From: Arminella tubonensis
GTDB taxonomy: Bacteria; Pseudomonadota; Alphaproteobacteria; Rhizobiales; Rhizobiaceae
DNA: 64,000 bases
Assembly (NCBI RefSeq): GCF_003240585.1
Contig: NZ_PCDP01000001.1
Coordinates: 248,001-312,000 of the forward strand
Reading direction: 5' to 3'
Below the pieces are notes generated by a model. The model saw nothing but the letters and a program-made list of their open reading frames with translations. It was not told where the DNA came from and did no database searches. The position numbers were made by a program, and so were the translations under genes. Below, in pieces: positions 17,761-26,559 of the stretch; the first letter of the stretch is position 1; each line of letters opens with the position of its first letter.

Positions 17761-18999
17761 ATGAGCCAGATCAAACCGCTTATCCCCCTGCTCATCACCG
17801 CCGGCATCCTGATCGGCGGCAACGGATTGCAGGCGACCTTCATTTCACTGCGAGCGCTGCAGGAAGGTTTCTCGGCCTCCACCATCGGGCTTGTCGGCAC
17901 GGGATACAATATCGGCTTCGCCCTCGGTTGCGTCTATGTCACTCGCATCATGCGGTCGATCGGGCACATCAGGACTTTCTCGGCATTGGCCGCAATCGCG
18001 TCGGCGGCGTCCATCGCCATGGCACTTCTGATCGTGCCGTGGTTCTGGTTCAGCATGCGCCTGATGCAGGGGCTGTGTTTCGCCGGACTTTTTGCGGTGG
18101 TCGAAAGCTGGCTGAATGCGCGCGTCACCAACTCAAACCGCGCCCGCACGCTTTCCATCTACCGCTTCGTCGACCTCGGCTCGGTGACGCTGGCTCAATA
18201 TCTTATCCCCTCCGTCGGCATCTCCGGCTTCCAGCTCTTCGCCGTCATCTCGATGGCGCTTTCTCTCTCACTGGTGCCGATCTCGTTTGCCGACCGGTCG
18301 AGCCCCGGCGCGCCGGAGGCGATCCGTTTTGACATCAAGACGCTGTGGAACATATCGCCGCTGGCGACAATCGGCTGCATCGTCGTCGGCCTGACGAACT
18401 CCGTCTTCCGATCACTTGGGCCGGTCTATGCGCAGGGCATCGGCCTTTCGGTCACGGAGATCGCCACCTTCATGAGTGTCGGCATCTTCGCGGGGATCGT
18501 CCTGCAATATCCGCTCGGCGCCTATTCGGACCGACTGGACCGGCGGCTGATCATCCTGATCTCGTCGCTCGGCTCGCTCGCGGCCTGCCTGTTCCTGTCG
18601 TTTCTGGCGGGCAGCAACGAATGGCGAAACTTTGCGGGCATCTTCGTCTTCGGAGCGTTCTGCATGCCGCTGTATTCGCTTTGCTCGGCGCATGCCAACG
18701 ATCATGCGGCGAAAGGCCAGCACGCGCTTGTCTCAGCCGGCACCCTGTTCTTCTGGTCGGTCGGGGCGATCGTCGGGCCGTTATTCGCGTCGTTCATGCT
18801 CGACATGTTCGGCCCGCGTGTCCTCTTCGCGTACATGGCCGTCGTGCTGTTCCTGTTCATGCTCTACACCCTGCAACGGATGACCGTGCGCGAGGGCGTT
18901 CCGACCGAGCGGCGCAGCATGCGCTTCCGCAACCTGCTTCGAACGTCGACCTTCTTCAACAAGTTGGCGACGCCGCCCTCGGAGCGCGACAAGCCGTAG
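17761..18999 (+). CDS. MFS transporter, YcaD-like
   Basis: A 412-residue protein with about twelve hydrophobic helices and the spacing of the major facilitator superfamily. Landmarks are LIPLLITAGILIGGNGLQATFISLRA at the start and GYNIGFALGCVYVTRIMRSIGHIRTFS, a motif A-like loop. VVESWLNARVTNSNRARTLSIYRF, characteristic of the YcaD/UMF subgroup, comes next. The second half contains QYPLGAYSDRLDRRLII. Substrate and direction are unknown. The C-terminal tail (residues about 375-412) is hydrophilic and basic. It stands alone between aspS (divergent) and the multicopper oxidase gene, 89 bp upstream of the latter. Confidence 0.88.
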   Translation: MSQIKPLIPLLITAGILIGGNGLQATFISLRALQEGFSASTIGLVGTGYNIGFALGCVYVTRIMRSIGHIRTFSALAAIASAASIAMALLIVPWFWFSMRLMQGLCFAGLFAVVESWLNARVTNSNRARTLSIYRFVDLGSVTLAQYLIPSVGISGFQLFAVISMALSLSLVPISFADRSSPGAPEAIRFDIKTLWNISPLATIGCIVVGLTNSVFRSLGPVYAQGIGLSVTEIATFMSVGIFAGIVLQYPLGAYSDRLDRRLIILISSLGSLAACLFLSFLAGSNEWRNFAGIFVFGAFCMPLYSLCSAHANDHAAKGQHALVSAGTLFFWSVGAIVGPLFASFMLDMFGPRVLFAYMAVVLFLFMLYTLQRMTVREGVPTERRSMRFRNLLRTSTFFNKLATPPSERDKP

Positions 19000-19088
19000 C
19001 TGCGGCAGTTTGCTCGGTGCAGCGGTATTGCTGAAATCGACAGTCAACTTTAAACATGAGCGCGCATTGATTATCGTCCGGAGTCTGC

Positions 19089-20480
19089 ATGCCTATCCTC
19101 ACGCGCCGCAATCTGCTCAAAGCGTCTGCCGTTGCGGGCGTCTACGGCGTCGGACTTGGGCTTGCGGGCCGATTCAGCCGGGCCGAGGCGGCGCCGGAAC
19201 CGCAAATCCTGAAGACGGCAAAAATTGAAGCCAACCTGACAGGAACCGGCCCGACCAGGGATGTACTCAGCTACGGTTCCGACGGGATGCCGCCTGTCTT
19301 GCGAATGCGCAAGGGCGAACCCTTCGCCGCTCGGCTGATCAATGGCATCGACGAGCCGACCACTATCCACTGGCACGGTTTGCGCATCCCCAACAACATG
19401 GACGGCGTGCCGTTTCTGACGCAGCCCTATGTCTATACCGGCGACAAGTTCGACTACGCCTTCACGCCGCCCGATGCCGGGACTTTCTGGTACCACCCTC
19501 ATTGCAACACGCTGATCCAGATGGGCCACGGCATGACCGGCGTCATCGTCGTCGAGAACCCCGGCGATCCGCAGTTCGACAAGGAGATCGTCATCAACCT
19601 GCGCGACTGGCGGCTTGGCGGCGATGACCAGTTCATCGAGCAATTTCGCCCGCGCGATGCGGCGAAGTCGGGCACGTACGGGACGGTTCGGACGGCGAAC
19701 TGGCAGGTCGAGCCGCAGTACGACGCTCCTTCCGGCGGGCTTCTTCGCCTGCGGCTTGCGATTACCGATGTCACGCGCATCTATTCGTTCAGGATGGAGG
19801 GCGCCGAGGCGACCGTCATCGCGATCGACGGCAATCCCGTGCCGAAGCGCTTTCCGCTAGACGTGCTGCAGCTAGGGCCGGGCCAGCGGCTCGAGCTGGC
19901 CGTGCGGATGCCCGATAGCGAGGGTGCGATCGCCACTCTAGAAGATATCCGCGGCACGGCCCCGAAGACACTGGCGAAGTTTCGCTCGGTAGGCACGTCG
20001 TTGAAGCGCGACGTCGGCGATCTGGCTTTGCTTGAGGCCAACCCGGTGAAGTCTGTGGATCCGTCGTCCGCCGAGCACATTCCGCTGATCCTGAGCTCGA
20101 CGGCGGAAAACACCGCCGACAACAGCATTTGCGGTTCGCTCGGCTACAGCTTCTGGGCGATCAACAAGGTGCCGTGGCCTGGCGACACGCCTGATCCAAC
20201 CGCGCCGCTTTCGGAGCTGAAACTCGGTAGGAGCTATGTGTTCGACATGGAGAACCTGACGCCGCACGCGCACCCGATCCATCTCCACGGCATGAGCTTC
20301 ACGGTGCTTTCCTCATCGGCCCGCGAGGTGATGCCGTTCGTGTCCGACACCTATCTCATCCAGCCGAACGAGAAGGTGCAACTCGGTCTGGTCGCCGACA
20401 ATCCTGGTGACTGGCTGCTGCATTGTCACATCATCGAGCATCAAAAGACTGGTATGACGAGTTATCTGCGCGTGGTTTAA
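19089..20480 (+). CDS. Multicopper oxidase (laccase-like), TAT-exported
   Basis: A 463-residue periplasmic blue-copper oxidase. The N-terminus has a twin-arginine signal (LTRRNLLKASAVAG) with a likely cleavage site after SRAEA. The copper ligands are intact: HWHG and WYHPH for the first trinuclear pairs, HPIHLHG, and HCHIIEHQKTGM with the type 1 Cys-His and axial Met. There is no Met-rich insertion as in CueO, so copper detoxification is not specifically supported; oxidation of phenolics or metal ions is possible. Three cupredoxin domains fit the length. Start: ATG 19089. No copper-resistance partners are adjacent. Confidence 0.93.
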   Translation: MPILTRRNLLKASAVAGVYGVGLGLAGRFSRAEAAPEPQILKTAKIEANLTGTGPTRDVLSYGSDGMPPVLRMRKGEPFAARLINGIDEPTTIHWHGLRIPNNMDGVPFLTQPYVYTGDKFDYAFTPPDAGTFWYHPHCNTLIQMGHGMTGVIVVENPGDPQFDKEIVINLRDWRLGGDDQFIEQFRPRDAAKSGTYGTVRTANWQVEPQYDAPSGGLLRLRLAITDVTRIYSFRMEGAEATVIAIDGNPVPKRFPLDVLQLGPGQRLELAVRMPDSEGAIATLEDIRGTAPKTLAKFRSVGTSLKRDVGDLALLEANPVKSVDPSSAEHIPLILSSTAENTADNSICGSLGYSFWAINKVPWPGDTPDPTAPLSELKLGRSYVFDMENLTPHAHPIHLHGMSFTVLSSSAREVMPFVSDTYLIQPNEKVQLGLVADNPGDWLLHCHIIEHQKTGMTSYLRVV

Positions 20481-20564
20481 GTGTGTGACGCTGCAATGAT
20501 ATTGACATCTTGAACCGAAAGGGGAAGGAAGGTTAACGAAGTATTTTCCGATGAATGTGTTCAA

Positions 20565-21710
20565 ATGATCGAAACAACTGCCGAACTGGAGGCGGCCTGC
20601 AAAGAGCTGGCCAAGTCAGAATTCATTACCATCGATACGGAATTCCTCCGAGAGACCACGTTCTGGCCAGTGCTTTGCCTGGTTCAGATGGCGAGCATGA
20701 CCACCGAAGTTCTGGTCGATCCGCTGGCTCCGGGCATTGATCTCCAGCCTCTCTTCGACTTGATGGCGAACCCTGACGTTTTGAAGGTGTTTCACGCCTC
20801 GCGCCAGGACATCGAAATCATCTATAACCGCGGTAATCTCATTCCGCATCCGGTCTTCGACACCCAGATCGCGGCAATGGTTTGCGGCTTCGGGGACTCT
20901 GTCTCCTACGACCAGCTCGTCAGCCGTATCAAGGGCGAACAGATCGACAAGTCGTCGCGCTTCACCGACTGGAGCCGCCGGCCGCTTTCTGAAAAGCAGC
21001 TCGATTACGCGTTGGCGGACGTTACCCACCTGCGCGACGTCTATATCTCGCTTCGCGACCAGCTGGAGCGCGAAGGCCGCGCATCGTGGCTTGCGGAGGA
21101 GATGGCGATCCTCGAATCACCCGATACCTACGATATTCACCCTGACGATGCCTGGCAGCGTCTGAAGATGCGGCTGCGCAAGCCGCAGGAACTGGCCGTG
21201 GTGAAGTATGTTGCGGCATGGCGCGAGCGTGAAGCGCGCAGCCGCAATGTGCCACGTTCCCGTGTCCTCAAGGACGACGCCATCTACGAGATCGCCCAAC
21301 AGCAGCCTAGGGATATGGAGGCACTCAGCCGCTTGCGCACTATACCGAAAGGCTGGGAGCGATCGTCCTCGGGCACTGCCGTGCTTGAAGCCATCAACGA
21401 GGCACTTGCGCTGCCAAAGGCGGATATGCCGCATGTTCCTCGCCACAATCAGGCGCCCGAGGGAACGGCGGCGGCGGCAGAACTTCTGAAGGTCCTGCTG
21501 AAGCTGATCGCTGAAAAACACGGCGTTGCTCCGAAAGTCATCGCCAACAGCGAAGACATAGACAGGATCGCAGCGGAAGGCGAGAAGGCCGATGTAGCCG
21601 CGCTACACGGCTGGCGCCGCGATCTCTTCGGGGAAACGGCGCTGCGGCTGATACAGGGCCAGGTCGCCTTGCGTTTCGTCGGCAAGAAGGTCGAGACCGT
21701 CAACCTCTAG
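20565..21710 (+). CDS. rnd: Ribonuclease D
   Basis: 3'-to-5' exoribonuclease trimming tRNA and other stable RNA precursors. The 381-residue protein starts with a DEDD-family exonuclease domain: ITIDTEFLRETTFWPVLCLVQ (Exo I Asp-x-Glu), VFHASRQDIEII (Exo II) and the Exo III stretch SEKQLDYALADVTHLRDVY with tyrosine and aspartate. A HRDC-like domain follows (ELAVVKYVAAWREREARSRNVPRSRVLKDDAIYEIA). The ATG at 20565 is the clear start. It stands 84 bp after the multicopper oxidase gene with its own apparent TTGACA box at about 20502, but no good -10. Confidence 0.96.
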   Translation: MIETTAELEAACKELAKSEFITIDTEFLRETTFWPVLCLVQMASMTTEVLVDPLAPGIDLQPLFDLMANPDVLKVFHASRQDIEIIYNRGNLIPHPVFDTQIAAMVCGFGDSVSYDQLVSRIKGEQIDKSSRFTDWSRRPLSEKQLDYALADVTHLRDVYISLRDQLEREGRASWLAEEMAILESPDTYDIHPDDAWQRLKMRLRKPQELAVVKYVAAWREREARSRNVPRSRVLKDDAIYEIAQQQPRDMEALSRLRTIPKGWERSSSGTAVLEAINEALALPKADMPHVPRHNQAPEGTAAAAELLKVLLKLIAEKHGVAPKVIANSEDIDRIAAEGEKADVAALHGWRRDLFGETALRLIQGQVALRFVGKKVETVNL

Positions 21711-21838
21711 GCGGTATTCTCTGTCCGGAGTTGTGGGAACGCGGTTCGCCGCCGCTGCGATTGATTCCGCTTGACGGCCTTATTTTGGCGGAAACAATAG
21801 ACGGGGCGGACGGATGTCCGCGGCCGTACGGGACCGCC

Positions 21839-22933
21839 ATGATGAGAAACCTATCCTCGGCGCTGAACTGGATTTTCATCGCGATCTTCGTTGCCGCGTC
21901 CGGCATGCTCTACAATCTGTTGTTCGGCGAACCCGGCAGGCTTTATATCGGCGCGATCTTCGCCCTGTTTTGCGGCATCCCGATACTGGCTTTCGAACGG
22001 GGCATGTTCTTTCCCAGCCTTTTCCACCGGATCCACCGACTGCCGACACCGATTTTCATCGCGTCGGCGCTCGTCATCGACTTCGGGCTGATCAGCATCG
22101 GCTTTGCGGCCGCCGGCAGCCTGCTTAAATCGCTCGGGGTACTGACCGGAACGTGGGCCCAGGTCACCATATTACCGATGGACGTGTTCCTCTACGCCTT
22201 GGCGATGTCGGCAGTCGTGGTGTTCGTTGTGCGTGTCCGGGAGCTTCTGGGGCGGGACGTGTTCTTCAGCCTGCTGACCAGCCGGTACCGCAATCCGGTG
22301 CCCGAGGAGCGCGTGTTCCTCTTCATCGATCTGGTCGGTTCCACCGCTTTTGCGGAGAAATACGGCGATCTGCGTGCGCAGCAATATCTCGGCTCGCTGT
22401 TCGGCGCCTATGCGGAGCATGTCTGGCAGCATCGAGGCGCCATCGACGACTACATCGGCGATGCGGCAATCATCACCTGGCCGCTGGAGCGTGGCATCAA
22501 GAACGGCCGCTGCATCCGCTGCGTCTTCGATATCCTGGCCGACATCGAGAAGAATTCCGAATTCTGGCTGCAGACATACGGTCAGGTGCCGCGGGTGCGT
22601 GCCGCTTTGCACGGTGGGTTCATCATCACGGCCGAAATCGGGGTCGACCATCACAAGATCACCTATTTCGGCGACACGGTGAACACCACGGCGCGGCTCG
22701 AGACCCTTTGCAAGACGCTGGAAAGACCGGTGCTGATATCCGCCGATCTCGCAAATCGACTGATGCTTCCCGACGATATCGTGGCCGAAGATCTGGGCGA
22801 GCATGCTGTCAGGGGAAGAGGTCAGGCGCTTGGCGTCGTGGCACTGGCTCGTGCGGAGCCTAAGGCGTCGCGGCTCAGTGAATCAAATCTCCGACGCCTC
22901 GATGCCGGGCATCGTCACGGAAGCTTCACCTGA
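21839..22933 (+). CDS. Membrane-anchored class III adenylate/guanylate cyclase-like protein
   Basis: About 364 residues from ATG 21839. The N-terminal half has four hydrophobic helices (LNWIFIAIFVAASGMLYNLLF, LYIGAIFALFCGIPILAF, IFIASALVIDFGLISIGFAA, FLYALAMSAVVVFVVRV). A cytoplasmic class III cyclase domain follows. The first metal Asp is present in VFLFIDLVGSTAFAEKYGD, the second in YIGDAAI, and the FGDTVNTTARLE motif is intact. However, the position before YIGD, normally a lysine that reads the purine (K-Y-I-G-D-E in many rhizobial cyclases), is Asp here, and the following E is Ala. Catalysis or nucleotide choice is therefore uncertain. No regulatory partner is adjacent. Confidence 0.85.
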   Translation: MMRNLSSALNWIFIAIFVAASGMLYNLLFGEPGRLYIGAIFALFCGIPILAFERGMFFPSLFHRIHRLPTPIFIASALVIDFGLISIGFAAAGSLLKSLGVLTGTWAQVTILPMDVFLYALAMSAVVVFVVRVRELLGRDVFFSLLTSRYRNPVPEERVFLFIDLVGSTAFAEKYGDLRAQQYLGSLFGAYAEHVWQHRGAIDDYIGDAAIITWPLERGIKNGRCIRCVFDILADIEKNSEFWLQTYGQVPRVRAALHGGFIITAEIGVDHHKITYFGDTVNTTARLETLCKTLERPVLISADLANRLMLPDDIVAEDLGEHAVRGRGQALGVVALARAEPKASRLSESNLRRLDAGHRHGSFT

Positions 22934-23004
22934 ACGTCAACAGCCTGACATCGACCGCCTGTTAATCGGGGCTTTCTGCCCAACGTAGTTTAACAAGGTG
23001 ATTT

Positions 23005-24363
23005 ATGCTTCAACGTCTTTTTGCCTCCACGGCGATCTTCCTTTTGATTGCAGCATCCGCATCCGCCGAGGAAAGGGCCTTCCCGGCAAAGCTAACTGCT
23101 CAAGCCGTTCTTCCCGCAAATACGATCGTCCCGGCGCCGAGCGACGCACCGGAATTCGTGAAAACCTCCGGCAAATTCTGGACGCCCGACCGCAAACGCG
23201 CGCAGGGCCTCGGCACAGTCCCCGGGATGGACGGCAATCGCCCTACAGGCCTGTCGCTTCCCTTCGACGGTCAACCTGTCCAGGGTTTTTCGGGCATCAA
23301 GACAATGCCGGACGGCACGTTCTGGACGCTGACCGATAATGGCTTCGGTTCGAAGGCGACTTCGAGCGACGCCACGCTGTTCTTGCATAATATCAAATTC
23401 GATTGGCAAGGCGGCAAGGTCGAGGTGGTCAAGAACCTGTTCCTTTCCGACCCCGACATGAAGGCACCCTTCCCGATTACCCTCGAAGGCGCCACCAAGC
23501 GCTACCTGACTGGCGCCGACTTCGACATCGAGTCTATCCAGCCGGTTGCCGACGGTTTCTGGATCGGCGACGAACTGGGTCCCTATCTGATCAAGGTCGA
23601 CACTGAGGGAAAGCTGACCGACGTAATCTCGACTGTTGTAAACGGCAAGGCTGTGCTCTCGCCGGACAATCCGTTGATCAGCCTGCCGAACAGCCCGACG
23701 GACAAAATGCCGGCTTTCAACCTCAAGCGCTCCCGTGGCTTTGAAGGGCTTGCCATGTCAAAGGACGGCAAGACGCTCTATGCTCTCCTCGAGGGCGCTC
23801 TCTACCAGGACGACGGCACGGTCGAGAAGGTGGATGACCACCCTGCCCTACGGATCGTCGAATTCAACGTTGCTTCGAAGAGCTGGACCGGACGGACCTG
23901 GCTCTACGCGTTCAGCGACCTTGGCGAATCCATCGGTGACTTCAACATGCTTGACGCGACGACTGCACTCGTCATCGAGCGCGACAATGGCGAGGGCACG
24001 GCAGACAAGGCATGCGCCGATCCGAAAGCGCCGAAGCCGGATTGCTTTGCCACCCCGGCCAAGCACAAGAAAATCTACAAGATCGAGATGAACGACGCGA
24101 ATGTCGGCAAGGCCGTTCGCAAGATCGGCTACATCGACCTGATGCATATCAACGACCCTGACAATAAGAAGCTCCAGGGCGGCGGTCCCGGCTACTACGA
24201 CATGCCCTTCCTGACTATTGAGAATGTCGATCGCGTCGACGACACGCATATCGTCGTCGCCAACGACAACAACCTGCCATTTTCAGCAGGCCGCGCACTC
24301 AACAAACCTGACGACAACGAGTTTAGCCTGTTGGAAGTCGGTGATTTCCTGAACGCGAAGTAG
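23005..24363 (+). CDS. Secreted esterase-like/phytase-like family protein
   Basis: A 452-residue exported protein with a Sec signal (residues 1-21, FASTAIFLLIAASASA). The mature part resembles the phytase-like/esterase-like family (PF13449). Features include GFSGIKTMPDGTFWTLTDNGFG, GADFDIESIQPVADGFWIGDELGPYLIKV, RGFEGLAMSKDGKTLYALLEGAL and TALVIERDNGEG, in a likely beta-propeller arrangement with acidic, metal-binding loops. The family name reflects fold similarity, and activity on phytate or esters is unproven. ATG 23005 starts the signal peptide. Single-gene unit ending in a hairpin shared with the convergent gene. Confidence 0.85.
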   Translation: MLQRLFASTAIFLLIAASASAEERAFPAKLTAQAVLPANTIVPAPSDAPEFVKTSGKFWTPDRKRAQGLGTVPGMDGNRPTGLSLPFDGQPVQGFSGIKTMPDGTFWTLTDNGFGSKATSSDATLFLHNIKFDWQGGKVEVVKNLFLSDPDMKAPFPITLEGATKRYLTGADFDIESIQPVADGFWIGDELGPYLIKVDTEGKLTDVISTVVNGKAVLSPDNPLISLPNSPTDKMPAFNLKRSRGFEGLAMSKDGKTLYALLEGALYQDDGTVEKVDDHPALRIVEFNVASKSWTGRTWLYAFSDLGESIGDFNMLDATTALVIERDNGEGTADKACADPKAPKPDCFATPAKHKKIYKIEMNDANVGKAVRKIGYIDLMHINDPDNKKLQGGGPGYYDMPFLTIENVDRVDDTHIVVANDNNLPFSAGRALNKPDDNEFSLLEVGDFLNAK

Positions 24364-24393
24364 CGTTCTGAAGGACAATATCTGAATTGAAGA

Positions 24394-24421
24394 TGTCGCG
24401 CCTTTCGTTGGAGGCGCGACA
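24394..24421. terminator. Hairpin between convergent genes, no T-run
   Basis: TGTCGCGCCT (24394-24403) pairs perfectly with AGGCGCGACA (24412-24421) around an 8-nt loop. It sits between the phytase-like gene and the convergent small exported protein gene. Neither side has a proper T-tract, so it may be a weak or factor-assisted terminator, or an mRNA 3'-end stabiliser. Confidence 0.5.
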
Positions 24422-24468
24422 CCTCACACTGTCCGTTCTGCAGCTTCCAGGCGCGACCGATATCCACG

Positions 24469-24951
24469 CTACTCGCTGGAGATTTCCTGGAAAGCGTAGT
24501 CCTGATCAGGACCGTTGCCGAAGACACCGATGGGCCGAACGCATTTCACCAATGGTGCCTTGGCCTGAACTACCCGGGGGTTCTGGCCCAAGCGCACAAC
24601 GTAGGCCTTGTTACCCGGGCTGGCATGCGGCGAGGTGTTCAAAAGGGCGATATCACCTTCCATCGTCTCACAAATATCGAAATGTCCCCATCCCCCAGGG
24701 TCTTTATCGAGCTCAGCGCGAATCTTTTGTCCTTTGCCGCTCTCGACGATGAGGTAGCGCTTATATCCCGCCAGCTCGCTGGCATAGCGCTGCAATGTTA
24801 CCCGCGTGTTGTCGATGACAAAGGAAGCCTCCTCCGCCGACGGTGCGTTCGATACACCGGCGTTTGCATCCGGCCGATAGGTGCCAACGACCCTGGTAAC
24901 CACTATCGCGGAATGCGCCAAGGCTGCAGCGCATGCGGCGACGACAATCAT
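24469..24951 (-). CDS. Small protein of unknown function with N-terminal hydrophobic segment
   Basis: About 160 residues from ATG 24951, chosen over a TTG at 24969 because GAGG lies 8 nt upstream. The N-terminus (MIVVAACAAALAHSAIVVTRVVG) is a signal peptide or membrane anchor. The rest (FVIDNTRVTLQRYASELAGYKRYLIVESGK, DPGGWGHFDICETMEGD, LGQNPRVVQAKAPLVKCVRPIG) has two cysteines that could form a disulfide. I do not recognise the family. It lies downstream of nothing on its strand; ppx is 77 bp beyond its start. Confidence 0.6.
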   Translation of the reverse strand: MIVVAACAAALAHSAIVVTRVVGTYRPDANAGVSNAPSAEEASFVIDNTRVTLQRYASELAGYKRYLIVESGKGQKIRAELDKDPGGWGHFDICETMEGDIALLNTSPHASPGNKAYVVRLGQNPRVVQAKAPLVKCVRPIGVFGNGPDQDYAFQEISSE

Positions 24952-25028
24952 TTTCACTGCCTCGCTCAAATAAGTAGCCAGAATGAGCCTCGCGATAATA
25001 ATATATCAACTAAAGGCTGTATATTGAC

Positions 25029-26549
25029 CTATTCGAATACGAACGTCAATCTTCGGTTGGTCAGTTTCGCGAGCTGCTGCAGGCGACCGTCGAGTCGTTC
25101 GCCGGCGAAGTCATGGTATTCGGGCGGCACGACGAACTCGAGATCGACATCGGGGCTTCGTGAACGGCGGAACGTCAGGTTGCGCACCACGCCGGGCATC
25201 GACGCCGAGAACAGATAGACGACGCGCAAGAGGCCGCCGAGCAGCTTTGCGCGCTCGATCAATTGCGGCGTTGCGATCGTCGCCAGCGGACCGGTGGCGC
25301 TGTCGTCGCTCAATCCCTCGTAGCGATAATAATTTGCCAGGGCGATGAACGAGCGTCCGGCATGGGTTATACCGACGAAGGACGAGTGGGCGATGACGTT
25401 CAGCGCTTGCAGCCCGCGGTAATCGGGATGGGCGCGCCAGCTGATGTCGGCCAGAAGACAGGCGGCCTGTCGGTAGCGGCTTTCCTCTTCGGTTTCGGCC
25501 ACGCCGAAGAACGGCATCATCCGGCCCGTCCAGTCTGCGAGCTCGCGCGCGTGTTCCGGTGATCGCGCCCTGAGGATCGCCAGTTCGCCGGCAGCGGCAA
25601 GCAGCGGATCGGCGTTGCGCTCGTGCTCGGTCAACAGCGAATAGAGATAGCCTTCGCGAACGCCTTGCGCCGAGAAGGAGACGGTGGCCGGCTTCATGGC
25701 CATCAGCACTTCCTGCATGGCAATGGCGCCGAATGGCAAGAGCGAGCGGCGATGTTTGGAAATCGCCTGAAAAGCCGGTTCCTTGCTGTCCTTGGCCAGA
25801 CCGACCTGATCGAGAAAGCGCAGCATCTCGTCGAGGGGAAGCTCGTAGCCCTGCATCATGTGCAGCGGGTATTTGCGAATTTCCATATGCAGCTTGGCGA
25901 TGTTTCGCCACGTGCCGCCGACCGCGTAGAAGGTGCGCCCTTCGCCGTTGCCCAGAAACTTTGCGGTCTTGACGTGCTTGCGGGCAAAGCTGTGCGCCTT
26001 GGCCAACGATCCGGAGGCATATTCTGAAAGGCGCAGCCCGCCGAGCGGAAGCGTTATGCCCTTGCCGATTTGTTTGCCTTTGATGTCGATCAGTTCGAGC
26101 GAGCCGCCGCCGAGGTCACCGGCTATGCCGTCGGGACTGAAGAAGCCGCTGATGATGCCAAGCGCTGAAAAGCGCGCCTCTTCCTCGCCGGAAAGCACGC
26201 GGACCTTGCGGCCAAGGATGGTCTCCGCCTGATGTATGAAATCGGGGCCATTGCTGGCTTCGCGCGCCGCAGCCGTTGCCAGGATATACATGGTGCTGGC
26301 GCGGGCCTGATCGGAGAGCGCCTTGAACCGGTGCAGCGCGCTCAGCGCACGCAGCACGCTGTCCTCGTCCATCTTTCCGGTCAAAGCTATGCCCTTGCCG
26401 AGACCGCAAAGCACCTTCTCGTTGAAAAGAATGGTCGGCGACCGAGACAGACCTTCATAGACCACCAGGCGGACGGAGTTCGAACCGATGTCAACGACGG
26501 AAACAGGGGCAATTCCGGGAAGGCGCCCCTGGGCTTCTGATTCCACCAT
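25029..26549 (-). CDS. ppx: Exopolyphosphatase (Ppx/GppA family)
   Basis: Releases phosphate from the ends of polyphosphate, or hydrolyses pppGpp. About 506 residues from ATG 26549. The ASKHA-fold phosphate loops are VVDIGSNSVRLVVYEG near the N-terminus and GIAGDLGGGSLELIDI in the middle; YILATAAAREASNG and VLSGEEEARFSALG are typical of the family. The C-terminal part is an all-helical HD-like domain (SSFVGITHAGRSFIALANYYRYEG). It follows ppk1 with a 10-bp gap, so the polyphosphate-making and -degrading enzymes are co-transcribed. Confidence 0.95.
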   Translation of the reverse strand: MVESEAQGRLPGIAPVSVVDIGSNSVRLVVYEGLSRSPTILFNEKVLCGLGKGIALTGKMDEDSVLRALSALHRFKALSDQARASTMYILATAAAREASNGPDFIHQAETILGRKVRVLSGEEEARFSALGIISGFFSPDGIAGDLGGGSLELIDIKGKQIGKGITLPLGGLRLSEYASGSLAKAHSFARKHVKTAKFLGNGEGRTFYAVGGTWRNIAKLHMEIRKYPLHMMQGYELPLDEMLRFLDQVGLAKDSKEPAFQAISKHRRSLLPFGAIAMQEVLMAMKPATVSFSAQGVREGYLYSLLTEHERNADPLLAAAGELAILRARSPEHARELADWTGRMMPFFGVAETEEESRYRQAACLLADISWRAHPDYRGLQALNVIAHSSFVGITHAGRSFIALANYYRYEGLSDDSATGPLATIATPQLIERAKLLGGLLRVVYLFSASMPGVVRNLTFRRSRSPDVDLEFVVPPEYHDFAGERLDGRLQQLAKLTNRRLTFVFE

Positions 26550-26559
26550 GCAATTCCAG

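Noticed and set aside
20502..20530. TTGACA as the rnd promoter
   Set aside because: Perfect -35 hexamer but no -10-like sequence at the right spacing.
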